Source: Streptomyces sp. NBC_01298
Lineage (GTDB): Bacteria > Actinomycetota > Actinomycetes > Streptomycetales > Streptomycetaceae
Length of the DNA stretch: 64,000 nucleotides
NCBI RefSeq assembly: GCF_035978755.1
Contig: NZ_CP108414.1
Coordinates: forward strand, 7,688,001-7,752,000
Direction of reading: 5' to 3'
Positions within the stretch are counted from its first letter, which is position 1; each line of letters starts with the position of its first letter. Positions 44,085 to 53,149 of this stretch are shown in pieces. The position numbers and the translations under genes were made by a program. The notes beneath the pieces are model-generated. The model did not search any database. It saw only the letters and a program-made list of their open reading frames with translations, and was not told the DNA's origin.

Positions 44085-44735
44085 ATGGCGCACACGGCTG
44101 GTGCCCACGGCACGAACAAGGTGGCGCGGTTCCTGGAGAGCCCCTTCGTGGGGCTGTCCCCCTGGATCGTCTTCGCCTTCGTGGTGGGGCCGGGACGATT
44201 CGAATGGGCGGTGGGGCTGGCCCTGGCCATCTCCGTCTGCCTGGTCGTCGGCAGTCGGATGCTCCATCCCGGGTCCTCCCTGAAGATCCTGGAACTCGCC
44301 GACGTGGTGTTCTTCGCGGTCCTGACGGTGGTCGGGGCCTTCGCCAGTGACGGCACGCGACGCTGGCTGGAGACGTACGCGGGCGAGATCGCGAACGTCG
44401 CCCTCTTTCTCATCGCCCTCGGCTCGATCCTGGCAAGGGTGCCGTTCACCCTCCAGTACGCCCGGGAGCAGGTGGACCGGAAGTTCTGGGACTCGCCCGT
44501 CTTCAAGCGGACGAACTACCTGATCACCGGGGTCTGGGGGCTGGCCTTCCTGGTCAACGCGCTCGTGGGGGCGTACGGCGACCTCGTGCTCCGCGACCCG
44601 GACGACATGTGGACCAGCTGGATCATCCCGGTCCTCAGCATCGTCGGAGCCCTGCGCTTCACCGAGAAGTATCCGGAGGCCGTACGGGCCCGGGTCCGGG
44701 CCGGCGCCGAAGGGCAGGCCCCGACCGGTTCCTGA
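44085..44735 (+). CDS. Integral membrane protein, unknown function
   Basis: 216 aa with about six hydrophobic segments (SPWIVFAFVVGPG, VGLALAISVCLVVGS, ADVVFFAVLTVVGAF, IANVALFLIALGSIL, YLITGVWGLAFLVNALVGAYG, WIIPVLSIVGALRF). A central LQYAREQVDRKFWDSPVFKRTNYLIT loop is conserved in appearance with intracellular septation-like and DUF membrane proteins, but I cannot assign a family with confidence. Divergent from dacB; convergent with the chitinase gene across a shared hairpin. Confidence 0.8.
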   Translation: MAHTAGAHGTNKVARFLESPFVGLSPWIVFAFVVGPGRFEWAVGLALAISVCLVVGSRMLHPGSSLKILELADVVFFAVLTVVGAFASDGTRRWLETYAGEIANVALFLIALGSILARVPFTLQYAREQVDRKFWDSPVFKRTNYLITGVWGLAFLVNALVGAYGDLVLRDPDDMWTSWIIPVLSIVGALRFTEKYPEAVRARVRAGAEGQAPTGS

Positions 44736-44748
44736 CCCCGTACGGGCA

Positions 44749-44784
44749 GTGGGGGCCGCCGCGGATCACCGCGACGGCCCCCAC
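44749..44784. terminator. Bidirectional hairpin between membrane protein and chitinase genes
   Basis: GTGGGGGCCG (44749-44758) pairs with CGGCCCCCAC (44775-44784). A second short stem GCGG/CCGC closes a 4-base loop, separated by a 2x2 internal bulge. It lies 14 bases after one stop and 18 bases after the other. Confidence 0.75.
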
Positions 44785-44801
44785 CGGTGCGAGGCGGTGG
44801 A

Positions 44802-46481
44802 TCAGCCGGTGAAGCCGGCCGTGATGGAGGTGAACTGCCAGTCGCTCTGGGCGATTCCCGAGCAGGTCTCCTGCAGGCCGCCGCCGGGGCAGCCGCGGTC
44901 GCGGTTCACCGACCAGAAGGCGAGGCGCGCGATGTGGTGGGAGTTGGCCCAGTTGCGGATGTCGGTCCAGTTCTGGACGGTGGTGGTCTCCTGGGTGTCG
45001 CTGAGGCCGTTCATCCCCGAGATGCCGATGTGGGAGTACGCGGTCGCGTCGTCCCAGCCGTAGACGGACTTCAGCTTGGCCTTGAGGCCCTCGGTGGCGC
45101 TGACGGTGCTGGCGTACATGTCCGTCGAGGCGTTGCCGAAGTCGAACGGCATGATCGTGAAGACGTCGATGCCGGCGTTCAGCGCCTTGGACTGCTCGAT
45201 CAGCCGGTTGCCCCAGCTGGTCGGGCCGGTGGTGGAGGTGCCGAAGGTCAGGATGGTCTTCAGACCGGGGTTGTTCTGCTTGACGATCTTGAGGGCGCCG
45301 AGGATGCGGTCCTGGACCACGGCGTTCTCGAACTCGTCGGTGTTCTCTATGTCCACGTCGATGGCCTTGAGGCCGTACGCGCTGATGACCTGCTGGTACG
45401 CACCGGCCAGGGCCTCGGCGCTGGAGCAGTTGGGGCCGAGCTTATTGCCCTGCCAGCCGCCGATGGAGGGGACGATGTCGCCGCCGGCCGCGCGGATCGA
45501 GGCGATGGTGCTCTGGTCCACGCCGCCGGTCAGCGGGCGCTGCCCGTCCCAGGAGGCGTTGCAGCCGCCGGAGGAGAGGATGAAGGCCATGGTGAACCAC
45601 TTGGTGCCGGTCGCGTTCATCACGGTGGTCGGGCTCGGCGGGTTGCCCCAGCCCAGGTAGAGGTACGGCGCGGCCTGCTTGAAACCGGTCGGCGGCGTGG
45701 TCCCGGTGTCGGTGGTGACGTTGACGGTGTTCGAGGCGGCCGAGGTGTTCCCGGCGGCGTCACGGGCGCGCACGGTGAACGCGTAGGCGGTGCTGGGGGT
45801 CAGGCCGCTGACGGTCGCGCTGGTGGTGCCCGACGTGGCGACCTTGGTACCGCCCTGGTAGACGTCGTAGCCGCTCACGCCGACGTTGTCGGTGGACGCG
45901 GACCAGCTCAGGGACGCCGTGGAGGAGGTCTTGCCGGTGGAGGTGAGGCTGCCGGGCACGGTGGGGGCCTGGGTGTCGACGGTGCCGCCCGGGCCGTCCA
46001 GGGTGATGTCGTCGGCGTAGTAAGTGCCCTGCCCGTACCAGCCGTTGAGGTAGACCTCGGCGCTGGTCTGGGAGGCGCCGGTGGTGAAGGACACGGTCAG
46101 CTTGGTGTAGGCGGCCGCCGAGGGGGTCCAGGTGGAGGCGCCGCCGGTGACGCCGAGGTAGACGTAGCTGCCCTTGACCCAGGCCGAGAGCGTGTAGGTG
46201 GTGTTCGGCTGCACGGCGACGGTCTGGACGCACTTGGCGTTGTCGCTCGCACTGGCCGCGCCGGCCAGCGCCTTGCTCCCGCCGTGCACGGGTGAGCCGA
46301 CCACGGAGCCCAGCCCGCCGGAACAGGACCAGCCGGCCGTGCTGCCGGACTCGAAGTCGCCGTTGGAGAGGACGTTGGCGCCGAAGGCCGCCCCGGGGGA
46401 GGTCAGCACCGCGGCCGCGCCGAGCAGGGTGGCGCCGAGGGCGCAGGCCAGCCGGGTACGGGTTCGGGATGGGGTACGCAA
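44802..46481 (-). CDS. Secreted GH18 chitinase with CBM-like and FnIII domains
   Basis: 559 aa. A signal peptide (LACALGATLLGAAAVLTSPGAAFGAN) precedes a carbohydrate-binding beta-sandwich (~36-165: NVLSNGDFESGSTAGWSCSG...YADDITLDG), an FnIII domain (~175-265: APTVPGSLTSTGKTSSTASLSWSAS...) and a GH18 catalytic barrel (~280-559). The catalytic strand is KAIDVDIEN, giving the DxDxE pattern with Glu as acid. SIGGWQGN and VFTIMPFDFGN are further GH18 strands, typical of Streptomyces ChiC/ChiD-like enzymes. TTG 46481 start with GGAGG seven bases upstream. A DasR-type element lies in its promoter. Confidence 0.93.
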   Translation of the reverse strand: MRTPSRTRTRLACALGATLLGAAAVLTSPGAAFGANVLSNGDFESGSTAGWSCSGGLGSVVGSPVHGGSKALAGAASASDNAKCVQTVAVQPNTTYTLSAWVKGSYVYLGVTGGASTWTPSAAAYTKLTVSFTTGASQTSAEVYLNGWYGQGTYYADDITLDGPGGTVDTQAPTVPGSLTSTGKTSSTASLSWSASTDNVGVSGYDVYQGGTKVATSGTTSATVSGLTPSTAYAFTVRARDAAGNTSAASNTVNVTTDTGTTPPTGFKQAAPYLYLGWGNPPSPTTVMNATGTKWFTMAFILSSGGCNASWDGQRPLTGGVDQSTIASIRAAGGDIVPSIGGWQGNKLGPNCSSAEALAGAYQQVISAYGLKAIDVDIENTDEFENAVVQDRILGALKIVKQNNPGLKTILTFGTSTTGPTSWGNRLIEQSKALNAGIDVFTIMPFDFGNASTDMYASTVSATEGLKAKLKSVYGWDDATAYSHIGISGMNGLSDTQETTTVQNWTDIRNWANSHHIARLAFWSVNRDRGCPGGGLQETCSGIAQSDWQFTSITAGFTG

Positions 46482-46660
46482 GGAAGTGCCTCCAGTGGAA
46501 TGGGGGGACGGCGGGGAGCGCAGACGCGAAAGCGTGGGCGTCGTGCGGCCCGCCGGGGACGCGTGGGGACGGGGCGGCGGGCCCGTGGGTGGGGGGCCTG
46601 CGGCCGGGCGGGCGTGGGCAGTTGACGTCGTATCCGCTTCGTGTGTGCTCCGTGGCCGGG

Positions 46661-46703
46661 AACCTAATCCTCCGGAAGGACCGCCGTCAACAGGTCTGGA
46701 CCA
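46661..46703 (-). promoter_or_regulatory. Chitinase promoter with DasR-like (dre) element
   Basis: On the minus strand TGGTCCAGACCT (46692-46703) resembles the conserved 12-base repeat / DasR site of Streptomyces chitinase promoters. It is directly followed by -35 TTGACG (46685-46690), 18 bases and -10 TAGGTT (46661-46666). This predicts transcription starting near 46654, giving a leader of about 170 bases. Only one copy of the repeat was found. The site is also about 85 bases before the divergent GlxA-type gene. Confidence 0.65.
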
Positions 46704-46785
46704 ACTGATAGGTGGTTATCTCAATCGGAAGGTTTACTAACCGTGATGCTTGACAAGCCTCCCGCCCCTTCGGAAGCATGTCGCG

Positions 46786-47742
46786 GTGCCAGCCTCCCGC
46801 CCCCACCACGTCGCCGTGCTCGTCCTCGAAGGGGCGAAGCCCCTCGACGTCGGCATCCCCGCGCAGGTGTTCACGACCCGCGCGAGCATGCCCTACGAGG
46901 TCCGCGTGTGCGGCGCCGCCCCGGGGCTCGTGACCGGAGGTGACGGCCTGTCGTACTCCGTCGCCCACGGCCTCGAAGCCCTCGCCTGGGCCGACACCGT
47001 CTTCGTCCCCGGCTACCGGTTCCCCGACCGCGAGGACCCGCCGCGGGCCGTCGTCGAGGCGCTGATCGCCGCCCACGACCGGGGCGCGCGGCTCGCCGCC
47101 ATCTCCACGGGAGCCTTCGCGCTCGCCGCCACGGGCCTGCTCGACGGCAAGCGCGCCACCACGCACTGGCACTACACCCGGGCGCTCGCGGCGAAGTGGC
47201 CGCTGGTCCGGGTCGACGAGAACGTCCTGTTCGTCGACGAGGGCTCCGTGCTGACCTCGGCCGGAGCCGCCTCGGGCATCGACCTCTGCCTGCATGTCCT
47301 GCGCGGCGATCTCGGGGTCGCCGCGTCGAACCACACGGCCCGCCGGCTCGTCGCGGCTCCTTACCGCAGTGGCGGGCAGGCGCAGTACGTGCAGCGCAGC
47401 GTGCCCGAGCCGCTCGGCCCGCGGTTCGCCGCCACCCGCGAGTGGGCGCTGCACCGGCTCGGCGAACCCCTCACCCTGGAGACGCTCGCCCGGCACGCGG
47501 CGGTGTCCCCGCGCACCTTCTCGCGGCGGTTCGCCGAGGACACCGGTTACACGCCGATGCAGTGGGTGATGCGCGCCCGCATCGACGTGGCCCGGGAACT
47601 GCTGGAGCGCTCGGAGCGCAGCGTGGAGCAGATCGCCGCGGACGTGGGCCTCGGCACCGGGGCGAACCTGCGACTGCACTTCCAGCACATCCTGCGGACC
47701 ACGCCGAGCGAGTACCGGCGCACGTTCGCCCGGGGCGAGTGA
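46786..47742 (+). CDS. GlxA-type transcriptional regulator (DJ-1/PfpI sensor plus AraC HTH)
   Basis: 318 aa. The N-terminal DJ-1/PfpI-like domain (HVAVLVLEGAKPLDVGIPAQVF, TVFVPGY, GARLAAISTGAFALAATGLLDG, TTHWHYTRAL) has Thr where the enzymatic Cys would be, so it senses rather than catalyses. The C-terminal double HTH is AraC-type (LTLETLARHAAVSPRTFSRRFAEDTGYTPMQWV; SVEQIAADVGLGTGANLRLHFQHILRTTPSEYR). GTG 46786 is chosen from the family start and a CGGAAG site; TTG 46750 is the longer alternative. It is 137 bases upstream of GAPDH, which may be its target. Confidence 0.9.
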   Translation: MPASRPHHVAVLVLEGAKPLDVGIPAQVFTTRASMPYEVRVCGAAPGLVTGGDGLSYSVAHGLEALAWADTVFVPGYRFPDREDPPRAVVEALIAAHDRGARLAAISTGAFALAATGLLDGKRATTHWHYTRALAAKWPLVRVDENVLFVDEGSVLTSAGAASGIDLCLHVLRGDLGVAASNHTARRLVAAPYRSGGQAQYVQRSVPEPLGPRFAATREWALHRLGEPLTLETLARHAAVSPRTFSRRFAEDTGYTPMQWVMRARIDVARELLERSERSVEQIAADVGLGTGANLRLHFQHILRTTPSEYRRTFARGE

Positions 47743-47879
47743 GTCCGCGGCCGCCCGCGAGTGGCGCGATCCTTGCGGACCGTGGCGATCGCGCCGCTGT
47801 CGCGGACGCCCACGACCCGCGAACCTGGTGACGTACCCAAGGGACTGGGAACGCGGAACAGGGAAACAGGGGAGCCACC

Positions 47880-48878
47880 ATGACTCGCATCGCCATCAAC
47901 GGATTCGGCCGCATCGGACGCAACGTGCTCCGCGCGCTGCTCGAACGCGACAGCAAGCTCGAGGTCGTCGCCGTCAACGACCTCACCGAACCCGCCACCC
48001 TCGCGCGGCTGCTCGCCTACGACACCACCTCCGGCCGGCTCGGCCGCCCGGTGACCGTCGAAGGGGACGTCCTCGTCGTCGATGGCCGCCGCATCAAGGT
48101 GCTCGCCGAGCGCGAGCCGTCCCAGCTGCCCTGGGCCGAGCTCGGCGTGGACATCGTGCTGGAGGCCACCGGCCGGTTCGCCACCGCCAAGGCCGCGAGC
48201 GCCCACATCGACGCCGGCGCCAAGAAGGTGCTCGTCAGCGCACCGGCGGACGGGGCCGACATCACGCTCGCGTTCGGCGTCAACAGCGACTCCTACGACC
48301 CGGCGCTGCACACGATCGTCTCCAACGCCTCCTGCACGACCAACGCGCTCGCCCCGCTGGCCGCCGTACTGGACGAACTCGCGGGCATCGAGCACGGGTT
48401 CATGACCACGGTGCACGCCTACACGCAGGAGCAGAACCTCCAGGACGGTCCGCACCGCGACCCCCGGCGCGCCCGCGCCGCCGCCGTGAACATCGTGCCG
48501 ACCACGACGGGCGCCGCCAAGGCCATCGGCCTGGTCCTGCCGAACCTGGACGGCAAGCTCTCCGGCGACTCCATCCGCGTCCCCGTTCCGGTGGGCTCCA
48601 TCGTCGAGCTGAACACCACCGTCGCCCGCGACGTGACCCGTGAGGACGTCCTGGCCGCCTACCGCGCCGCCGCCGAGGGCCCGCTCGCCGGCGTCCTGGA
48701 GTACTCGGACGACCCGCTGGTGTCCTCCGACATCACGGGCAACCCCGCCTCCTCCATCTTCGACTCGCAGCTCACCCGTGTCGAAGGCCGCCACATCAAG
48801 GTGGTCGCCTGGTACGACAACGAGTGGGGCTTCTCGAACCGGGTCATCGACACGCTCGAACTCCTCGCGAGCCGCTGA
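47880..48878 (+). CDS. gap: Glyceraldehyde-3-phosphate dehydrogenase, type I
   Basis: 332 aa. The Rossmann start is TRIAINGFGRIGRNVLRALLE, the catalytic loop is SNASCTTNALAPLA with Cys at about 152, and the family ends with WYDNEWGFSNRVIDTLELLA. It catalyses NAD-dependent oxidative phosphorylation of glyceraldehyde 3-phosphate in glycolysis. GGGGAG lies six bases before ATG. As a neighbour of a GlxA-type regulator rather than of pgk/tpi, it is probably a second, regulated paralogue rather than the central glycolytic copy. Confidence 0.95.
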   Translation: MTRIAINGFGRIGRNVLRALLERDSKLEVVAVNDLTEPATLARLLAYDTTSGRLGRPVTVEGDVLVVDGRRIKVLAEREPSQLPWAELGVDIVLEATGRFATAKAASAHIDAGAKKVLVSAPADGADITLAFGVNSDSYDPALHTIVSNASCTTNALAPLAAVLDELAGIEHGFMTTVHAYTQEQNLQDGPHRDPRRARAAAVNIVPTTTGAAKAIGLVLPNLDGKLSGDSIRVPVPVGSIVELNTTVARDVTREDVLAAYRAAAEGPLAGVLEYSDDPLVSSDITGNPASSIFDSQLTRVEGRHIKVVAWYDNEWGFSNRVIDTLELLASR

Positions 48879-48897
48879 GGCCGGGCCGCCGCTCACC

Positions 48898-48937
48898 AGG
48901 CGCGCCGCGGACCGGGTTTCCGGTCCGCGGCGCGCCT
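48898..48937 (+). terminator. Strong terminator after gap
   Basis: AGGCGCGCCGCGGACCGG (48898-48915) and CCGGTCCGCGGCGCGCCT (48920-48937) are perfectly complementary over 18 bp with a 4-base loop (GTTT), 19 bases past the stop, followed by GCTTGT. Confidence 0.9.
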
Positions 48938-49098
48938 GCTTGTACCGTCCCTTCCCGGCCACGCGCAAGCCTTGAGACAGAAAATCCTCGATGTCGCACT
49001 AGACTGGCGGGTTGTTTGGCGCTGGACCGGAACAACCTGGGCAGACCCGGGCTCCGCCCGGCGACCCGGAGGCTTCCGGGAACACGACGCGAGGGCCG

Positions 49099-52000
49099 AT
49101 GGCAGCCACACCAGAGCACGGTGAAGTCACTCTGCTCGACGACGGAACCGGGCTCGACGGGCTCGACGAAGGGGCCGCGCCCGACGCCGGGGACCGGGCC
49201 GCCGAGTCCGGCAAGCAGGCCCTGTTCACGGCCGGCCCCGCCGCCCCGACCCGTACCCTCGTCGACGTCTTCGAGGCCTCCGTACGGGACCACCCCGACG
49301 AGCTCGCCCTGGACGACGGAGCCACCCGGCTGACCTACCGGGCGCTCGCCGTCGAGGTGGAGCGGCGCCGGCGCGCCCTCGCGGCGGCCGGAGTGGGGCT
49401 GGGAGACCGGGTCGGGGTCCGGGTGCCGTCCGGCACCAACGAGCTGTACGCGGGCATCCTGGCCGTCCTCGCGGCGGGCGCCGCCTACGTGCCCGTGGAC
49501 GCCGAGGACCCGGACGAGCGGGCCGACCTGGTCTTCGGCGAGGCCGGAGTACGGGCCGTGCTGGGCGCCGACCAGCGCATCGAGGTCGCCGCGCCGGGCA
49601 AGGGCCCCGCCCCCGCGAGCGCCCCCGCCGCCCGCCCCGGCCCCGAACACGACGCGTGGATCATCTTCACCTCCGGCTCCACCGGCAAGCCCAAGGGCGT
49701 CGCCGTCAGCCACCGCAGCGCCGCCGCCTTCGTGGACGCCGAGGCCGCGCTGTTCCTCACCGAGGAGCCCATCGGCCCCGGCGACCGGGTCATGGCCGGA
49801 CTGTCCGTGGCCTTCGACGCCTCCTGCGAGGAGATGTGGCTGGCCTGGCGCTACGGCGCCTGCCTGGTCCCCGTCCCGCGCTCGCAGGTCCGTAGCGGCG
49901 CCGACCTCGGCCCCTGGCTGGCCGAGCAGGAGATCACCGTGGTCTCCACCGTGCCGACCCTGGCCGCCCTGTGGGAGCCCGAGGCGCTCAACGAGGTCCG
50001 GCTGCTGATCTTCGGCGGCGAGGCCTGCCCGCCCGAGCTCACCCAGCGCCTTGTCACCGAGGGCCGCGAGGTCTGGAACACCTACGGCCCCACCGAGGCC
50101 ACCGTCGTCGCCTGCGCCTCCCTGCTGACCGGCGAGGAGCCGATCCGCATCGGCCTCCCGCTGAACGGCTGGGAACTGGCCGTCGTCGACGAATCCGGCG
50201 AACCGGTGCCCATGGGCGGCAGCGGCCAGCTCGTCATCGGCGGCGTCGGCCTGGCCCGCTACCTCGACCCCGCGAAGGACGCCGAGAAGTACGCCCCGCT
50301 GGAATCCCTCGGCTGGGAGCGCGCCTACCGCAGCGGCGACCTCGTCCGCGCGGAACCCGAGGGCCTGGTCTTCCTGGGCCGCGGCGACGAGCAGATCAAG
50401 CTCGGCGGCCGCCGGATCGAGCTGGGCGAGGTGGACGCCGCCCTCCAGGCCCTGCCCGGGGTCGCCGGCGCGGCCGCCGCCGTCCGCACGGCGCGCAGCG
50501 GCAACCAGCTCCTCGTCGGCTACCTGGTCACCCAGGACGGCTGGGACCACGCGGCGGCCGTGACGCGACTGCGCGCCGAGCTGCCCGCCGCCCTCGTCCC
50601 GCTGCTCGCGCCGGTGGAGGAGCTGCCCACCCGCACCTCCGGCAAAGTCGACCGGAACGCGCTGCCCTGGCCACTCCCGGAACTGGAGACCAGCGGACCC
50701 ACCGAGCAGCTCTACGGGACCGAGGCCTGGCTCGCCGAGCAGTGGAGCGAGACCCTGGGCGTGACCGTCACCGGCGCCGCCGACGACTTCTTCGCGATCG
50801 GCGGCAGCAGCCTCGCCGCCGCCCAGCTCACCACCCGGCTGCGCACCCGCTACCCGAGCGCCGCCGTCGTCGACATCTACCAGCAGCCCACGCTGCGCAA
50901 GCTCGCCCGGCACCTGGAGAAGTCCGCACAGGACGACGGGGCGGTCCGGACCATCGCCCCCGTGCCGCGCCGGACCGAGGTCATCCAGTCCCTGCTGCTG
51001 ATCCCGCTGTTCACCCTGGTCGGCCTGCGCTGGACCGTGGCGGTGCTCGCCCTGGGCAACGTCCTGCACTGGTTCGGGGCCTACCCGTGGGCGCCCGCCG
51101 CCTCCTGGTGGCTCGTCGCCGCCGGCGCCGCCCTCCTCTTCAGCCCGCCCGGCCGCCTCGCGATCGCCGCCGGCGGCGCCCGGCTGCTGCTGCGCGGGGT
51201 GAAGGCGGGGCGCCACCCGCGCGGCGGAAACGTTCACTTGCGGCTGTGGACGGCCGAGCGGCTGGCCGAGTACTCCGGCGCGACCTCGCTCACCGGCTCC
51301 TGGCTGGAGCGCTACGCACGGGCCCTGGGCGCCAAGATCGGCCCCGAGGTGGACCTGCACTCGCTGCCGCCCGTCACGGGGATGCTCAAACTCGGCCGCG
51401 GCTGCGCCGTGGAGTCCGAGGTGGACCTCTCCGGCCACTGGCTGGACGGGGACCGGCTGGAGATCGGCGCCGTCAAGGTCGGCGCGGGCGCCGTGGTCGG
51501 CACCCGCAGCATCCTCTTCCCCGGCGCCCGGGTCGGCAAGCGGGCCGAGGTGGCCCCCGGCTCCGCCGTCGTCGGCCAGATCCCGACCGGCCAGCGCTGG
51601 GCCGGAGCCCCCGCCGGCAAGCTCGGCAAGGCCAAGCGGAACTGGCCCAAGGAGCGCCCGCCGCGCGGCCTGCCCTGGCGCGCCGCCTACGGGGCGGCCG
51701 GCTTCTGCCTCACCTCCCTGCCCGTGCTCGCCGCCCTGCCCGCCCTCCTGGTGGCCGCCCGGTTCGTGCCCGCCGACGCCGGAGCGGGCCGGGCCCTGGC
51801 CGGAGCGCTGCTCGCCGTGGTGCCCGGGGCGCTCGCCTTCGGGTTCGCGTACGCGGCCCTGATCCTGGTCTCCGTACGCCTCCTCAGCCTCGGGCTGCGC
51901 ACGGGCGTCCACCCCACGCACAGCAGGATCGGCTGGCAGGCCTGGACGGTCACCCAGCTGATGGACCTCTCCCGGGAAACCCTCTTCCCGCTGTACGCCG

Positions 52001-53061
52001 GGCTGATCACACCGGTGTGGCTGCGACTCCTCGGCATGAAGATCGGCCGGGGCGCCGAGGTCTCCACCGTGCTCGCGCTGCCGAGCCTCACCACCGTCGG
52101 CGAGGGCGCCTTCCTCGCCGACGACACCCTGACCGCCCCCTACGAGCTGGGCGGCGGCTGGCTGCGGATCGGACACTCCGAGATCGGCCGCCGGGCCTTC
52201 CTCGGCAACTCCGGCATGACCGCGCCGGGCCGCTCCGTGCCGGACGACGGGCTGGTCGGCGTCCTGTCCGCCACCCCGAAGAAGGCCAAGAAGGGCAGCT
52301 CCTACCTGGGCCTGCCGCCGGTCCGGCTGCCGCGGTCCACCGCGGACTCCGACCAGAGCCGGACCTACGATCCGCCCGCGCGGCTGCTGTGGGCGCGCGG
52401 GCTGGTGGAGCTGTGCCGGCTCGCCCCGGTGTTCTGCTCGGCCGCGCTCGGCGTCCTGACCGTGGCGGCGTTCTGCGCGCTGGCCGGGGCGGACGGGCCC
52501 GGCCCGTGGGTGACCGCGCTGCTGTCCGGCGCTGTCCTGCTCGCCGCCGGGGCCGCCGCGTGCGTGGTCTCGGCGGCCGCGAAGTGGCTGCTGGTCGGCC
52601 GGCACCGGACGGGCGAGCACCCGCTGTGGAGCGGCTTCGTGTGGCGCAACGAACTGGCCGACACCTTCGTCGAGGTGCTGGCCGTGCCCTGGCTCATCGG
52701 CTCGGTGCCCGGCACGCCGGTGCTGTCCCTGTGGCTGCGCGCACTCGGTGCCCGGATCGGCCGGGGCGTGTGGTGCGAGAGCTACTGGCTGCCCGAGACC
52801 GACCTGGTCACCCTGGGTGACGCGGTCAGCGTGAACCGGGGCTGCGTGTTGCAGACGCACCTCTTCCACGACCGGATCTTGAGGACGGATACTGTGGTCC
52901 TGCGTGAGGGCGCCACCCTGGGCCCGGGCGGAATCGTCCTGCCCGGGAGCACGGTCGGGGCCCGCAGCACTCTGGGTCCCGCCTCCCTCGTGATGGCCGG
53001 GGAATCCGTTCCCGCCGACACCCGCTGGCTGGGCAACCCGATCGAGTCGTGGCGGCCTTGA
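49099..53061 (+). CDS. Pls/PosA-type non-ribosomal peptide synthetase (A-PCP-membrane-LbH)
   Basis: About 1320 aa. An adenylation domain (~45-530) has AWIIFTSGSTGKPKGVAVSH, NTYGPTEATVVAC, YRSGDLV and LGGRRIELGEVD. A carrier protein follows with DDFFAIGGSSLAAAQL, pantetheine Ser ~571. After it come about six membrane helices interleaved with left-handed beta-helix acyltransferase-like repeats (IGPEVDLHSLPPVTGMLKLG, VVGTRSILFPGARVGKRAE, FLGNSGMTAPGRSV, LGPGGIVLPGSTVG). This is the plan of epsilon-polylysine synthetase-like Pls/PosA proteins, which load an amino acid and polymerise or transfer it at the membrane. There is no condensation or thioesterase domain. An M1 aminopeptidase gene follows. 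ATG 49099 is preferred over TTG 49012. Confidence 0.93.
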   Translation: MAATPEHGEVTLLDDGTGLDGLDEGAAPDAGDRAAESGKQALFTAGPAAPTRTLVDVFEASVRDHPDELALDDGATRLTYRALAVEVERRRRALAAAGVGLGDRVGVRVPSGTNELYAGILAVLAAGAAYVPVDAEDPDERADLVFGEAGVRAVLGADQRIEVAAPGKGPAPASAPAARPGPEHDAWIIFTSGSTGKPKGVAVSHRSAAAFVDAEAALFLTEEPIGPGDRVMAGLSVAFDASCEEMWLAWRYGACLVPVPRSQVRSGADLGPWLAEQEITVVSTVPTLAALWEPEALNEVRLLIFGGEACPPELTQRLVTEGREVWNTYGPTEATVVACASLLTGEEPIRIGLPLNGWELAVVDESGEPVPMGGSGQLVIGGVGLARYLDPAKDAEKYAPLESLGWERAYRSGDLVRAEPEGLVFLGRGDEQIKLGGRRIELGEVDAALQALPGVAGAAAAVRTARSGNQLLVGYLVTQDGWDHAAAVTRLRAELPAALVPLLAPVEELPTRTSGKVDRNALPWPLPELETSGPTEQLYGTEAWLAEQWSETLGVTVTGAADDFFAIGGSSLAAAQLTTRLRTRYPSAAVVDIYQQPTLRKLARHLEKSAQDDGAVRTIAPVPRRTEVIQSLLLIPLFTLVGLRWTVAVLALGNVLHWFGAYPWAPAASWWLVAAGAALLFSPPGRLAIAAGGARLLLRGVKAGRHPRGGNVHLRLWTAERLAEYSGATSLTGSWLERYARALGAKIGPEVDLHSLPPVTGMLKLGRGCAVESEVDLSGHWLDGDRLEIGAVKVGAGAVVGTRSILFPGARVGKRAEVAPGSAVVGQIPTGQRWAGAPAGKLGKAKRNWPKERPPRGLPWRAAYGAAGFCLTSLPVLAALPALLVAARFVPADAGAGRALAGALLAVVPGALAFGFAYAALILVSVRLLSLGLRTGVHPTHSRIGWQAWTVTQLMDLSRETLFPLYAGLITPVWLRLLGMKIGRGAEVSTVLALPSLTTVGEGAFLADDTLTAPYELGGGWLRIGHSEIGRRAFLGNSGMTAPGRSVPDDGLVGVLSATPKKAKKGSSYLGLPPVRLPRSTADSDQSRTYDPPARLLWARGLVELCRLAPVFCSAALGVLTVAAFCALAGADGPGPWVTALLSGAVLLAAGAAACVVSAAAKWLLVGRHRTGEHPLWSGFVWRNELADTFVEVLAVPWLIGSVPGTPVLSLWLRALGARIGRGVWCESYWLPETDLVTLGDAVSVNRGCVLQTHLFHDRILRTDTVVLREGATLGPGGIVLPGSTVGARSTLGPASLVMAGESVPADTRWLGNPIESWRP

Positions 53062-53149
53062 ACGACGGGTCCGGGCGATCGGAAACGGGCGTCCGGACCG
53101 GGCGGCACCAGCACGTCGTACGAGCACAACGCAGGGAGCGGAAGCGGCA

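Noticed and set aside
49012..49098. A 29-residue N-terminal extension of the Pls-type protein from TTG 49012
   Set aside because: No ribosome binding site was seen and the extra residues are Pro/Gly-rich; ATG 49099 suits the family better, though neither start has an ideal site.
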